Positions 15,996 to 25,901 of a stretch of DNA of 44,051 nt are shown here, piece after piece (position 1 is the stretch's first letter; each line of letters starts with the position of its first letter). The translations under genes and the position numbers were made by a program. The stretch lies in assembly GCA_937921775.1 (NCBI GenBank), contig CAKZUK010000134.1:1-44051 (forward strand). The letters run 5' to 3'. Below the pieces are notes generated by a model. That model was not told where the DNA came from. It did not search any database and worked only from the letters and a program-made list of their open reading frames with translations. Source of the DNA: an uncultured Saprospiraceae bacterium (GTDB taxonomy: Bacteria > Bacteroidota > Bacteroidia > Chitinophagales > Saprospiraceae).

Positions 15996-17579
15996 TTAAT
16001 GGAAAATGATATGTAAAAGCACTAGCGAAACCAGTAATCCAATCCCAATCAATCGAACGTGACTGGCTTCTTTGCTTACGACTAATAGGTCGCCCCAAGA
16101 TCTAAATCCGCCACGCAGACTACCAGCTGTCAATAACAAAAAGGCTATTAAAATAACCCAACCAGCACGAACAAAATAATTCATATCAGGGAACAGTCCT
16201 TCAAAGCCAATAAAAGCAAATCCGCCAATTAACAAATGTAAAGGGATCGTTGAAAGAAAAGCAATCAATGCGATTCTATGGTTTGGTGCCACCAAAAATG
16301 CAGCGGCGCAAATCAAGACCACAATTCCACAATTGATAAAATACCTTAATTCATTTAAGGTATGTGTAAAAGCAGCTTCTGGGTTTTCAAACTTCACATA
16401 CAATAATACAAAGCCCATCAAAACACCAGTTATTAAAGCAATTAAAATGGTGTTTCGTCCTGCCTGAACGACCTGTTTGTCTGTTGCTTTTTTATTGATA
16501 TACTCTTTGTAAATATCAATTGAAAAAAGCGTAGCTAAAGAATTAAAGGTAGAATCTACCGTACTCATCAAGGAAGCAAATAACGCACAAAGAATAATTC
16601 CTTTCAAACCTTCTGGCAAATAGGTTTTTACCAAATAAGGAAAAGCTAAGTCTGGCTCTGCAAGGGGTGTTCCACTTTCCTGTAAAATACCATAAAGTGC
16701 AATTCCTGGCACCACAATTAAGACCGCCATTACGTATTTGATCATTCCTCCTACCATCAAACCAGTCTGCGCTTCTTTCAAACTTTTGGCAGCCAAAGAA
16801 CGTTGGACCACCGTCTGATTGGCGCACCAATAATTTATATTGAGTAAAAACAAACCAAAGATGTGTGTCCATGGTAATTTCTCATGGCTGGCGGGTAAAT
16901 GCAAGTGCATCAAATCTGGTGTTTTTACATAAAGCTGCGACCAACCACCAAGATGATGGACAGCTGTAAACAAGACTACAAAACCACCCAACAATAAAAT
17001 TACAAATTGAATGATGTCTGTTTTTACAACTGCTGCCAAGCCTCCTAAATGGGTATAAATAGCGGAAAAGACACCTAAACCAAGTACAAGGATCGCGATT
17101 CGTTTTATTCTATCTTCATGAATAAACTTTAGATAATCTGCAAAAACCAAATCTGCTGCATAGGCTCCCCAAAATAGAGCAGCTCCCAATGTTATGGTTG
17201 AAAATAAAATGATATTAGCGATGGAATAGAATAAGGCTACACGCTTGCCCAAACGCTTTTGAATGAATTGTGTGATGGTCACTACTCTATCTTTCAGATA
17301 CATAGGCACAAAAATAAAAGCTGCCATCAAAATCCCCTGAATCGCGTTGATCTCTAAACTCGCCTGCGCTAGTCCATACAAATACGCGGAGCCCATCATC
17401 CCCAAAAATTGATATCCATTAATATTGGTAGCAACAGTGGACAAAGCTATGGAATACCACTTTAGATTTCGATTGCTTAAAAAATACGCTTCTGTGGTCA
17501 CTTCTTTACTGCTTCGTCCAGATAAGGCTACAACGAAAATAATGCAAAAATAAGCCAGTACGATCATTAAGTCTATCAT
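15996..17579 (-). CDS. sodium/solute symporter (SSS/SLC5 family)
   Basis: This 527-residue polytopic membrane protein has about 13-14 hydrophobic helices. EAYFLSNRNLKWYSIALSTV near the N terminus, YTHLGGLAAVVKTDIIQFVI (helix 5-6 region) and ILCALFASLMSTVDSTFNSL (helix 8, with the Ser/Thr sodium-site residues) are signature segments of sodium:solute symporters. The family carries sugars, amino acids, sialic acid and similar solutes with Na+. The sequence does not settle the substrate. It is convergent with the monooxygenase gene (92 bp apart) and lies downstream of the SNF2 helicase gene on the same strand. Confidence 0.9.
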   Translation of the reverse strand: MIDLMIVLAYFCIIFVVALSGRSSKEVTTEAYFLSNRNLKWYSIALSTVATNINGYQFLGMMGSAYLYGLAQASLEINAIQGILMAAFIFVPMYLKDRVVTITQFIQKRLGKRVALFYSIANIILFSTITLGAALFWGAYAADLVFADYLKFIHEDRIKRIAILVLGLGVFSAIYTHLGGLAAVVKTDIIQFVILLLGGFVVLFTAVHHLGGWSQLYVKTPDLMHLHLPASHEKLPWTHIFGLFLLNINYWCANQTVVQRSLAAKSLKEAQTGLMVGGMIKYVMAVLIVVPGIALYGILQESGTPLAEPDLAFPYLVKTYLPEGLKGIILCALFASLMSTVDSTFNSLATLFSIDIYKEYINKKATDKQVVQAGRNTILIALITGVLMGFVLLYVKFENPEAAFTHTLNELRYFINCGIVVLICAAAFLVAPNHRIALIAFLSTIPLHLLIGGFAFIGFEGLFPDMNYFVRAGWVILIAFLLLTAGSLRGGFRSWGDLLVVSKEASHVRLIGIGLLVSLVLLHIIFH

Positions 17580-17667
17580 AACAATTTCAGTTTAAATATC
17601 AGTGGCAATACAAATTACAGCTTTAGTTTTGATTCTGTTGGCAACTCTATCCTATTCCTATTTTAAA

Positions 17668-20600
17668 TCAAAGGCTCACCAAATCCGCTAAGTCCGCATC
17701 CGAAAACTCTCCAATCCACTTCTCCCCTGTTGCCACCGTCAGATTAGCTAAATCCTTTTTCTGTAAAAGCAATTCATTAATTTTTTCCTCAAAGGTACCC
17801 TGTGTAATAAAACGATGTACCATTACATTTCGCTTCTGGCCAATCCGATACGCACGATCCGTAGCCTGTGCTTCCACCGCTGGATTCCACCACAAATCAA
17901 AATGAATGACATTACTTGCCTGCGTTAGATTCAAGCCAGTACCACCAGCCTTTAAGGATAAAATTAAAATACGTGTTGCTCGGTTATTTTGAAAATCTTG
18001 GACCATTTGATCACGACCTTTTCGACTCACTCCCCCATGCAAAAACGGGACAGAAAAATTAAACTCATCTTCCAACATCTCGGCCAATATCTTGCCCATC
18101 TCCTGATACTGCGTAAAAATTAGTGTCTTCTCATTCGTAATTTGAATTTTACGGATGAGTTGAAAAAGTAATTTCGTTTTTCCGGAAAGCTCAGAATCAA
18201 TCGAACCTTTTTTGAGATATTGGCGCGGATGATTACAGACTTGCTTCAAGGTAGTAATCAACTTAAGAACCAGACCTTTTCGAGAGGCACCTTCGGCTTC
18301 TTTAATCGCTTTCATTGTACTGTTTACTACATTCTGATAAATAGCAGTTTGCTCCGGTGAGAGTTCACAATATTGATCTTTCTCAATTTTTTCTGGTAGG
18401 TCCTTTATGATCGATTTATCTGACTTTAATCGACGTAGAATAAATGGTTCTGTGATCGCCATAAACTTATCCAACTGTACCAGATTTCTATCTATTTCAA
18501 TGGGCCGAATATAGTTTTCTTTAAACTTCGGGAGCGAATCCAAATAACCTTTATTGGTAAAATCAAAAATACTCCAGTATTCACTCAAGCGGTTTTCAAC
18601 GGGCGTACCACTCATTGCGATCTTAATATCAGCAGCTATTTTTTTGATGGCCTTGGTTTGTGCAGTACCGGGGTTCTTAATGTTTTGCGCTTCGTCAATT
18701 ACTACTACATGCCATTTTAGCTTTTGCAAAAGTGTCGTTTCTGCTCGAGCTACTCCGTAGGTAGTTAGCAATACATTTGCTTCTTCTAGCGGTTTGATAT
18801 TCCTGTTGCTTCCGTGGTAAGTATGCAACTTTAGGTCAGGTGCAAAGCGTGCAACTTCTTTTTCCCAATTCGTCAATAAAGTAGTGGGAACAATCACTAA
18901 TGCCTTTTGCTTTTCCAGTAAACCATCTTCTTTTAGCTTTAGCAAAATAGTAATGATTTGTAAGGTTTTACCAAGTCCCATATCATCGGCGATTAAGCTT
19001 CCAAAACCTAGTTTTGAATTCTTGTACATCCACTCGTAACCACTTAATTGATAAGGCCTTAAGGTCGCTTTCAATCCTTTTGGGATAGTAATCCCTTCTC
19101 CTTTTTTCAAACGCTTCATGAGCTTTTTAGCATTGGCATCAAGTGTAATCCTAGCACCTTCGTAAGTCTCCGTAATACCAGCTTTCAGCATTTGAAATTT
19201 AGGCATCGGTGGCGGGCTTCTTAGTTTTTCAATCAGCGCTTTTATTTCATTTTCATCAAAGAAGATATATTCATCATTGAGTTTGACAATACCGGAATAT
19301 TCGTTGATTAAATCAGTGAATTCTTTTTCTGTTAGCTGCTGATTACCTACTGCAATGCGCCATTGAAAGTTGAGCATTTCGCCCATATTCACTTTAGACT
19401 TTTTCTTCTTGACCTCGCTTGTTTCTTTTTTTGCGCCAAGTTGAATAGTCATACGAGGTCTAAATAATTTGCGTAAAGCTTTTGGCAATAAGACCTTGAT
19501 TCCGAACAAACGAATGGTTGGAATTATTTTGAAAAGTACCGGTACAAATTCGTCTGGTCCAAAAAACAATTTTTCTTTTCCCTTCGAGCTAATCAATTTT
19601 TTGACCGCAGGAAAGTAGTCCGATAAAATAGACAAATCGCGCAGTGCATCCACTCGCAATTCTCTGTACTGATCATCCTCTAAAATTTCTTGTAAAGGTA
19701 TTGGTGGTTTCAAACCATCTGATTTATCTTGAATACCTATATTCACCAAAAAACCTTCATCACCTTCATCGTCCACTTGAATGACAGGTACAAATACTTT
19801 ATCGGCAATGAATAATTTATTTAGCCAAAGTTGAATCGCTGTTGGGTAAGCTTTTGATTCATAAGTCTGAAATTGAGTGCGCGCAGCATTCAAAAACAAA
19901 TGCCCCATTTCATGCTCCCCAAAGCGAGTATTAAGTCCGTGGTTTTCCTGCATCAAATAAGTCAGAAAAAGCGACATCAAAGCGGGCATTTTATCCGCAT
20001 CAATTGGTTCGTTTACAGCTTTTCCATTTTTATAGAACAGCATATCAGTCGCAATAATTGACTTCACACCATCGTGGATACTTCGTACGATCGGATTGAG
20101 CAAAGCAGGCATCCAACGTATTTTGAAAGTAGCCTCCCCTATTTTAATTAATTGAGGAACTACCGCAGCTTTTTGCAAAAGCTTAATTGAAAATTGATAT
20201 AAGAAACGAAGGCTCTTTAGTCTTGGCGAAAAAGTGTTGAACAGATCCATTGGAATAGAAGCCAACCAAATCATTAAATCTTTTTGTTCATCAAAGGACA
20301 GAACAACTTCCCCATTCGCTGAGCGCAACGTTGCATTGACAAATCCCATATCTTCATCGAGTAACAAGTCAATATCTTCGACCTGATCCATCCGTAAAAT
20401 ATCTGGCTGCTCTTCTGATTCTTTTGCAACTTTGGATAGCTTTTTAGCAACAGCGGTATAAGCTAAGTCCAATACTTTTTTGAAATCTCCTTTGGGATAA
20501 AAAACTGGATTTTCTGTAAGAATGGTCATGAGACTCTCTCTGCAATCAGGCAACCTTGAGAAATCTAATTGTTGGTAGACTTCGTCATCCCAATCATTGG

Positions 20601-21189
20601 TATACCGATCTTTGTCAAATGATTTCTGTAGTGATGAGATACTGAGAATCGCAATTTCTTTTTGGCCCTGAGCCGCATAGCCTTCTTTTTGTAATTCTTC
20701 AAACAAATCAAAACCATGTAATTGAAAAATGAGAAAAGGATTTTTGTCTATCTCATTAGCGATCAAGTAGAGCACTGCAGCCATGTGTTTGCAGGGGACT
20801 GCTCTGTCTGGACAGTCACATGCGCCATCTAAGTCTTTCCACGAATTTGGAAACAATTGAATATCGTAATAATCACAAGCTTGTTTTAATTCGATTGGAA
20901 GTTCACGATTGAGTAGTTTGGTAAGGTAAAGGAGATTTTCTGTCACCAATTCAATGAGCGTGGCTTTATCATTTATCGAAAATTCAGGAAGGAAAAAATG
21001 CACTTTATAGGGGTCAATATCACTACCCTGAACATCTGCAGAGAACTGATTGCCATTGATACGGATATCACTCACCAGTCCTTTGTTGGCGTAGGTACGA
21101 CCACGAGGAAGGCGGCTGGAAAAGTCGATGTTGGACAAGGCATTTAGCCATTGTTGGCCCCACCAAGTATTTCCGTATTTTTTGCTCAC
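17668..21189 (-). CDS. SWIM zinc-finger SNF2 helicase
   Basis: The 1173-residue protein starts with a domain holding a SWIM zinc finger, CDCPDRAVPCKH (Cys124, Cys126, Cys133, His135; CxCx6CxH). A long middle region follows (about 200-690) of the type found in bacterial SNF2 proteins. The SNF2 ATPase comes next: Walker A DDMGLGKT (735-742), DEAQ (832-835), SGTPVENRL, and the second RecA-like lobe ending in DRAYRIGQKRN with arginine fingers near 1115. It should move along or remodel double-stranded DNA using ATP, in the cytoplasm. Its cellular role in bacteria is not established (transcription recycling or DNA repair are proposed for relatives). Start choice: ATG at 21189, followed by KKYGNTWWGQQWLNAL, the usual N terminus of this group. 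Confidence 0.9.
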   Translation of the reverse strand: MSKKYGNTWWGQQWLNALSNIDFSSRLPRGRTYANKGLVSDIRINGNQFSADVQGSDIDPYKVHFFLPEFSINDKATLIELVTENLLYLTKLLNRELPIELKQACDYYDIQLFPNSWKDLDGACDCPDRAVPCKHMAAVLYLIANEIDKNPFLIFQLHGFDLFEELQKEGYAAQGQKEIAILSISSLQKSFDKDRYTNDWDDEVYQQLDFSRLPDCRESLMTILTENPVFYPKGDFKKVLDLAYTAVAKKLSKVAKESEEQPDILRMDQVEDIDLLLDEDMGFVNATLRSANGEVVLSFDEQKDLMIWLASIPMDLFNTFSPRLKSLRFLYQFSIKLLQKAAVVPQLIKIGEATFKIRWMPALLNPIVRSIHDGVKSIIATDMLFYKNGKAVNEPIDADKMPALMSLFLTYLMQENHGLNTRFGEHEMGHLFLNAARTQFQTYESKAYPTAIQLWLNKLFIADKVFVPVIQVDDEGDEGFLVNIGIQDKSDGLKPPIPLQEILEDDQYRELRVDALRDLSILSDYFPAVKKLISSKGKEKLFFGPDEFVPVLFKIIPTIRLFGIKVLLPKALRKLFRPRMTIQLGAKKETSEVKKKKSKVNMGEMLNFQWRIAVGNQQLTEKEFTDLINEYSGIVKLNDEYIFFDENEIKALIEKLRSPPPMPKFQMLKAGITETYEGARITLDANAKKLMKRLKKGEGITIPKGLKATLRPYQLSGYEWMYKNSKLGFGSLIADDMGLGKTLQIITILLKLKEDGLLEKQKALVIVPTTLLTNWEKEVARFAPDLKLHTYHGSNRNIKPLEEANVLLTTYGVARAETTLLQKLKWHVVVIDEAQNIKNPGTAQTKAIKKIAADIKIAMSGTPVENRLSEYWSIFDFTNKGYLDSLPKFKENYIRPIEIDRNLVQLDKFMAITEPFILRRLKSDKSIIKDLPEKIEKDQYCELSPEQTAIYQNVVNSTMKAIKEAEGASRKGLVLKLITTLKQVCNHPRQYLKKGSIDSELSGKTKLLFQLIRKIQITNEKTLIFTQYQEMGKILAEMLEDEFNFSVPFLHGGVSRKGRDQMVQDFQNNRATRILILSLKAGGTGLNLTQASNVIHFDLWWNPAVEAQATDRAYRIGQKRNVMVHRFITQGTFEEKINELLLQKKDLANLTVATGEKWIGEFSDADLADLVSL

Positions 21190-21250
21190 AGATTAAATTA
21201 AATAAATTGGAAAGAAAATCTTTGTGCGAAAATACGAAAAGTCTTATGAA

Positions 21251-21416
21251 TAGAGATTATGACTAGAGAATTTGTATGGAGCCCAAATGGCCTTTTTCAT
21301 TCTACTTTCGTCACATCCTCGCCCTGATAACTAAGGCTATCAGGCTCTAGGTGTTCCTCGGTAGAATAAAAAATCTCTATTTGGTTCCTATACAAAATCT
21401 CCACTCATAATCTCTA
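21251..21416. repeat. 166-bp imperfect palindrome, same architecture as the 164-bp elements
   Basis: The first 40 nt (21251-21290) match the reverse complement of the last 40 (21377-21416) at 32 positions. Further inside, ATTCTAC (near 21299) faces GTAGAAT (near 21361), and CCTGATA (21323-21329) faces TATCAGG (21338-21344). The centre reads AACTAAGGCTA, with GGCTA at 21335, 1.5 bp right of the dyad axis. The element fills most of the gap between the SNF2 gene and the next gene. Confidence 0.65.
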
Positions 21417-21521
21417 ATGAAAATGCAAATTAAAATGAAAGTAAAAATGCACCAGAAGTAACTATAAGTGTTGCCAAATATGATCTAGTAAAGCTCTTAA
21501 TTTTAGTTAAGAACAGTCCAG

Positions 21522-22241
21522 CTACTCGGCTCTCAGTCGTTCCAGTCGATATCCCCCTCCAATAATAGCAAGACTTAAATAAGGCATCTTAGCATCTCCC
21601 CTATCCTCCAACCGAAAGGCATACCCCAATTCACTAAGTCCCTTGGATTTAAATAATTTTTTAAAATCTGAAAAAGCAGCATTTTTTAAAAGATAGTCAA
21701 CTAAGGTTTCGTAGGTATGTGTCGAGAGAGGTATTTGTTTTTTTCTTTGCATGTAATAAAAGGGATGTTCACTATCCGACTGATCATGATAGACCTTGGC
21801 TCTTTTTGGATATTCATACAAAGGAGCGGTGGCAACTGCGATAGTCTTGTAAGTACCATTAAAATCGCCTTGAGCTACTATTCGTTTCCATTTACGAGTG
21901 GGTAGTTTATTTTTCCGCATAGCGTACTTAATGTTGCTATAGGAATATCGGGAGAGCAAATCAACACTTATTTTCCTTAGTACTTTTGTGATCTTAAAAT
22001 TGGAATTGTGTAATTTGGGCCGTTGCTTTTCAATTGCGGCCAGCAGACTTGTTTCCAGTAAATCAAAGTCGATAGATTCGGGATCTATCTTTTGCTCAGC
22101 CTTAGTTGGTGTGCAAAGAGTAGCTGAATTTGATTGACCAATTTTGTGCCCAGAATTGTTGGTAAGGTCAAGCCAGAATGGTCTACTGTTTTGCAGCAGC
22201 AATAATGAGAAGCTTAATAGTAAGCAGCTAAGCAGTTTCAT
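21522..22241 (-). CDS. secreted protein, possibly a degenerate CAP-like domain
   Basis: The 239-residue protein has a signal peptide or anchor (MKLLSCLLLSFSLLLLQ). I do not recognise the family with confidence. The order LETSLLAAIEKQRPKLHNSN, then a helix with basic residues, then LVDYLLKNAAFSDFKKLFKS and LGYAFRLED...MPYLSLAIIGG resembles the helix-loop-strand order of CAP/SCP domains, without their His/Glu motifs. That is a weak structural guess. It lies 168 bp downstream of the 458-residue secreted protein on the same strand. Confidence 0.6.
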   Translation of the reverse strand: MKLLSCLLLSFSLLLLQNSRPFWLDLTNNSGHKIGQSNSATLCTPTKAEQKIDPESIDFDLLETSLLAAIEKQRPKLHNSNFKITKVLRKISVDLLSRYSYSNIKYAMRKNKLPTRKWKRIVAQGDFNGTYKTIAVATAPLYEYPKRAKVYHDQSDSEHPFYYMQRKKQIPLSTHTYETLVDYLLKNAAFSDFKKLFKSKGLSELGYAFRLEDRGDAKMPYLSLAIIGGGYRLERLRAE

Positions 22242-22358
22242 TCTATTATGTTTTGTTTTGATGGAGATTGTTCTAAATCCTCCCTTCCCCTACTTTAAGC
22301 CTCTAAGAGGAATGAGAACACCCCTACATATAAACTTCCATTAAACATTGAGTCCAAC

Positions 22359-22388
22359 AAGGGCTAGAGCAAAAGAACTTAAGCCCTT
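22359..22388 (-). terminator. possible hairpin after the 458-residue protein gene
   Basis: AAGGGCT (22359-22365) and AGCCCTT (22382-22388) are 7-bp arms around a 16-nt loop, just beyond the stop codon on the minus strand. There is no T-run on that strand, so terminator function is uncertain. Confidence 0.35.
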
Positions 22389-22409
22389 TCTCTTATTAAA
22401 AGCAAGCTA

Positions 22410-23786
22410 TCAGTTAGAAGCCATGAAATCCTTATAAACATCTTCAAGTGATTTCTCGATAAAGGGGCTGACCGAATAGTTAGCCGTATTTTTTCTTAAA
22501 TTGATTCCACGTTTAAACTCCTTAGGTTTTATAGAGGCAACTCTTCCGTCTTCAAATTTAACCAGCATAGAGTTTTGCTTAAATGAAGGCACCTGAATAA
22601 TAGCCCCTGGAAAGTCCATAACGGTACGTACCCTTTCATTGCAAATGGTGATGGATTTAATCTTTAGTTTTGTACCAGATGCATCAGTACATTGTACCAA
22701 TATCTCTTCACTCATCATCGGTATTACTTTATCTATATTACAGATTCCAAAAGTAACAACTTGTACCTGTCTTGGTTTTTTCAATCCATCATCAGATTTA
22801 AAATCGGCAGTTAAGCTCTTAATCAAATCTGCTTCACCTTCAGCAACATCTTTTTCAGCTGCTTCATAAAACTGTCTTAACTTCTTTTGCCAATCCTTTT
22901 GGCGGTCAGCAAAACGTGATTCGTATTTCAAAAAGAGTTTTGCCAACTGTTTTTGCTCCTGATAATCACCCGCGAAGGTAAAAGGAACTACAGGCAAGTG
23001 CAAGGTATCTGATAGTGTAGCTAGGTGCATCAAGAAATGATCATTTTCATAATCAGGTGTCAACCAACAATCCGTCAATACACGTTCTTTATTAACTGTA
23101 CCTAAAGCATTAGAAAACATAGTGTTATTACAGGAACGTATTTTACTTATTCTATTTTTTATTTTTTTCAAATTACTACGTGATTGATCACCTACGTATA
23201 CCCAATTGAGATTATTTAATTTTCTCAAATCCTCAAAGCTCAAACCCATCCATGATTTTGATCGCTTATCTGCGTGAAGTCGTATTTGAAGGCCTCTTTC
23301 TTTCCCTCTAAATCTCCGATCCTTTTTAGCAAAAGCATCTAATGACAAACCTATTGGCCTAGGAATTTCACGACCTCTATTTAGTACGAAAGAATTCATC
23401 GAATTCCAAATAGTGTTAGGGCTTAAAGGTGGATCAACTAATGGTTCAACACCTTGGTCGTTCCACTCTCCTTTTTCTTCATCATAGTTGTAAAATGAAA
23501 AACCCGTACCAATTGGTGTCGTAGGAAATAAAATTTCTATTGTTGCATTTGGATTTGGAAAAACAGGCTTATCATTTTGAGTCGCACGGATTTCAAACAT
23601 TGCAGCTGATTCCAACTGTCCCCCTTTAGAGTCCATAGGAATTCCGCTGAGCATGATAGCCTGTGCAGAGTTAAGTTCTTTGTAAAATAATTTCACCTCT
23701 CCTTTGACAGGAAGACCTTTTGCATCTAAAAAAGCATTGGCAGGAATACGGTGTGCAGATATTGCACAAAGAAAAGAATATAACAA
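22410..23786 (-). CDS. secreted protein of unknown function, non-ATG start
   Basis: This 458-residue protein has a short hydrophobic leader (LYSFLCAISAHRIPANAF). The N-terminal region (about 14-120: AFLDAKGLPVKGEVKLFYKE, ...IMLSGIPMDSKGGQLESAAM, ...FYNYDEEKGEW) resembles a segment I associate with envelope proteins of Bacteroidota, but I cannot name a characterised function. The C-terminal half is helical and then beta-rich. The only plausible start in range is TTG at 23786. There is no ATG between it and the stop codon of the upstream kinase gene, which is in the same frame. With an upstream ATA or ATT (23799-23804) the leader would be longer and a better signal peptide. It is probably co-transcribed with the kinase. 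Confidence 0.65.
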   Translation of the reverse strand: MLYSFLCAISAHRIPANAFLDAKGLPVKGEVKLFYKELNSAQAIMLSGIPMDSKGGQLESAAMFEIRATQNDKPVFPNPNATIEILFPTTPIGTGFSFYNYDEEKGEWNDQGVEPLVDPPLSPNTIWNSMNSFVLNRGREIPRPIGLSLDAFAKKDRRFRGKERGLQIRLHADKRSKSWMGLSFEDLRKLNNLNWVYVGDQSRSNLKKIKNRISKIRSCNNTMFSNALGTVNKERVLTDCWLTPDYENDHFLMHLATLSDTLHLPVVPFTFAGDYQEQKQLAKLFLKYESRFADRQKDWQKKLRQFYEAAEKDVAEGEADLIKSLTADFKSDDGLKKPRQVQVVTFGICNIDKVIPMMSEEILVQCTDASGTKLKIKSITICNERVRTVMDFPGAIIQVPSFKQNSMLVKFEDGRVASIKPKEFKRGINLRKNTANYSVSPFIEKSLEDVYKDFMASN

Positions 23787-23807
23787 AGGTAAGTTTAAAA
23801 TTATAGC

Positions 23808-25901
23808 TTAGACTTCTGCAGCCAAGAGTTGACCCGCAGGTTCGTATTGAGCTATACTAAGAGGAACAGAAAATGAGAAAGTACTACCCTCACCTTCTAC
23901 GGATTCAACCCAGATATCACCGCCCCAAGAAGTAACGATACGCTTACAAGTCGCCAGACCAATACCAGTTCCTTCATACTCAACACGGGTGTGTAAGCGA
24001 CGGAACATTTCGAATACTTTCTCCAAATTTTCTTTGGAGATACCTATACCATTATCTTTTACAGAAATGATATAATGTTCTTCTTTTTTGACACAATCTA
24101 CGATCACTTTTGGATCTCGCTCGCCTTTAAATTTGACGCCGTTACTTACTAGGTTTTGTAATAATTGTAACAACTGCGATTGATGTGCTTTTATAGCAGG
24201 TAGATTGCTGTTTTCAACCTCAAGCGTGGCATTTAATGATTGGAGACGGTGGCGCAAGTTTGCCTCCACATAAACCATAACATTTGACAGAGAAACAAAC
24301 TCCGCAGGAGCTGCCTGAGTACCCGCTCTAGAAAAATCCAACAAATCATCTAATAAGATTTGCATACGTTTACAAGCATCAGTAATGTAATGCATGAATT
24401 CCTTTCCGGTGTCGTCCAGTTTATCATTGTAGCGACGTTCAAGCAAAGTAGTATAAGAATTGATCATTCTCAAAGGTTCCTTCAAATCGTGGGAAGCAAC
24501 GTAGGCAAACTGAGCCAAATCTTTATTGGAGTGTTCCAGCTGCTTATTTTTAATTTGAATTTCCTGACTTTTCTGATTGAGGATAGCGTTCTTCTCTTCC
24601 AAAACCTGATTCATTCTGTTTTGATAATTCAACTTATTTTTATACCACCAAAGGAACATCACAAAAGCAAGCAATCCAAAAGCAAATATGTATACCTGTA
24701 GCTTTTGGATTTTCTTATTTTTTCCGAGCAATTCATTTTCAGTTTTTAGAATAGCAATTTCTTGCTCTTGGATTTCAGCTTCAAATCTCCTTTTAGCATT
24801 ACCCATTTCCTCCACTGTTTTTTCATTAATCAGTGAATCTTTTACAGCTATATATTTTTTGGTGTAGAAATAAGCTTGATCTATATTTTGTAGATGATCA
24901 TGAGCTTCTGCCAGCAAATTATAGATTTCAGGTTTTCTCGCTTTAGAATCCACTTCTTTAGACAATAACAAGGCTTCTTTCAAAACTGGAAGAGCTAATT
25001 TAGGTTTGCCCCATTGTAGATACACCTTTGATAAGTCGATTTGCCCTCCAATAACAGCCCATTTGTCTTCTAATTCTAATTTGGCTGAGATAGATTCTTT
25101 TAATAATTTCTCCGATTTTTGATAGTCTCCTTTTTCTCTATAATTAGCTGCAATGTTTCCTTTAGCATAAGCTACACCTGATTTGTAATTTAACTTTTCA
25201 GCCATTTTTAAGGAATGGTAATTATATTCGAGACTCTTAGTATTGTTACCTAATTTCTCATAGGTAGTTCCTAGAGCTGCGACACAAGCATAAATAGAAC
25301 TTTCTTGTTTCAAGGCTGTACATAAATCCATCGCCTTTTGATAGTGTTCTAAAGCACTTTCATACTGTTCTTGATAATAAAATATAGAACCTATATTATA
25401 TTGCCCGTTCGCAATAGATAGTGAATCTGAGTTTGCTTCAGCAATCAGAAGAGCCTTTATCTGATTCTCATAAGCCTTCTCATAATCTCCTAGCGACTGA
25501 TAAACCGAAGATGTAAAAGTATAGATCGAAGATATTAATTTATCATTTTCTACCAAATCCTTATATTCAAGCGCTTCAGAATAACTTTTCAGCGCTTCTT
25601 GATACATGTTCCTTCTTCGAAAGCTTGAGCCTACCCCTGTAAGACAAAGAGCTGTATTATTATAGTCCATTATTTCCTTAGCATAAACAAATGCTATATT
25701 AAAATAATGCGCACTTTTTTCATAATCTTCATATTTGGCAGATAGGTAGGCCTGGGCCATTCCTAAGTTTAATAAGCATAATTGCTTCTGATCCTTCACT
25801 ATACTTTCGTCCTCCAATATCAATAACAGGCTATCCACTATATTAGCGGAAGCTGACATTGAAAAACCTGTAAGCAATATGAGGATTCTTATTATTCTCA
25901 T
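23808..25901 (-). CDS. TPR-containing sensor histidine kinase
   Basis: From ATG at 25901 the protein has 697 residues. It has a signal peptide (MRIIRILILLTGFSMSASA), then about six to seven tetratricopeptide repeats in the periplasm (ALCLTGVGSSFRRRNMYQEA, QYNIGSIFYYQEQYESALEH and similar). One membrane helix (IQKLQVYIFAFGLLAFVMFL) and a coiled coil follow. The HisKA domain has the phospho-acceptor His471 in VASHDLKEPL. The ATPase domain has N box (LVSNGVKF), G1 (DNGIGIS), F box (FEMFRRLH) and G2 (GTGIGLATCKRI). No receiver or DNA-binding domain is fused and no response regulator is adjacent. An ATG at 25958 would add 19 residues before the signal peptide and is less likely. Confidence 0.88.
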   Translation of the reverse strand: MRIIRILILLTGFSMSASANIVDSLLLILEDESIVKDQKQLCLLNLGMAQAYLSAKYEDYEKSAHYFNIAFVYAKEIMDYNNTALCLTGVGSSFRRRNMYQEALKSYSEALEYKDLVENDKLISSIYTFTSSVYQSLGDYEKAYENQIKALLIAEANSDSLSIANGQYNIGSIFYYQEQYESALEHYQKAMDLCTALKQESSIYACVAALGTTYEKLGNNTKSLEYNYHSLKMAEKLNYKSGVAYAKGNIAANYREKGDYQKSEKLLKESISAKLELEDKWAVIGGQIDLSKVYLQWGKPKLALPVLKEALLLSKEVDSKARKPEIYNLLAEAHDHLQNIDQAYFYTKKYIAVKDSLINEKTVEEMGNAKRRFEAEIQEQEIAILKTENELLGKNKKIQKLQVYIFAFGLLAFVMFLWWYKNKLNYQNRMNQVLEEKNAILNQKSQEIQIKNKQLEHSNKDLAQFAYVASHDLKEPLRMINSYTTLLERRYNDKLDDTGKEFMHYITDACKRMQILLDDLLDFSRAGTQAAPAEFVSLSNVMVYVEANLRHRLQSLNATLEVENSNLPAIKAHQSQLLQLLQNLVSNGVKFKGERDPKVIVDCVKKEEHYIISVKDNGIGISKENLEKVFEMFRRLHTRVEYEGTGIGLATCKRIVTSWGGDIWVESVEGEGSTFSFSVPLSIAQYEPAGQLLAAEV

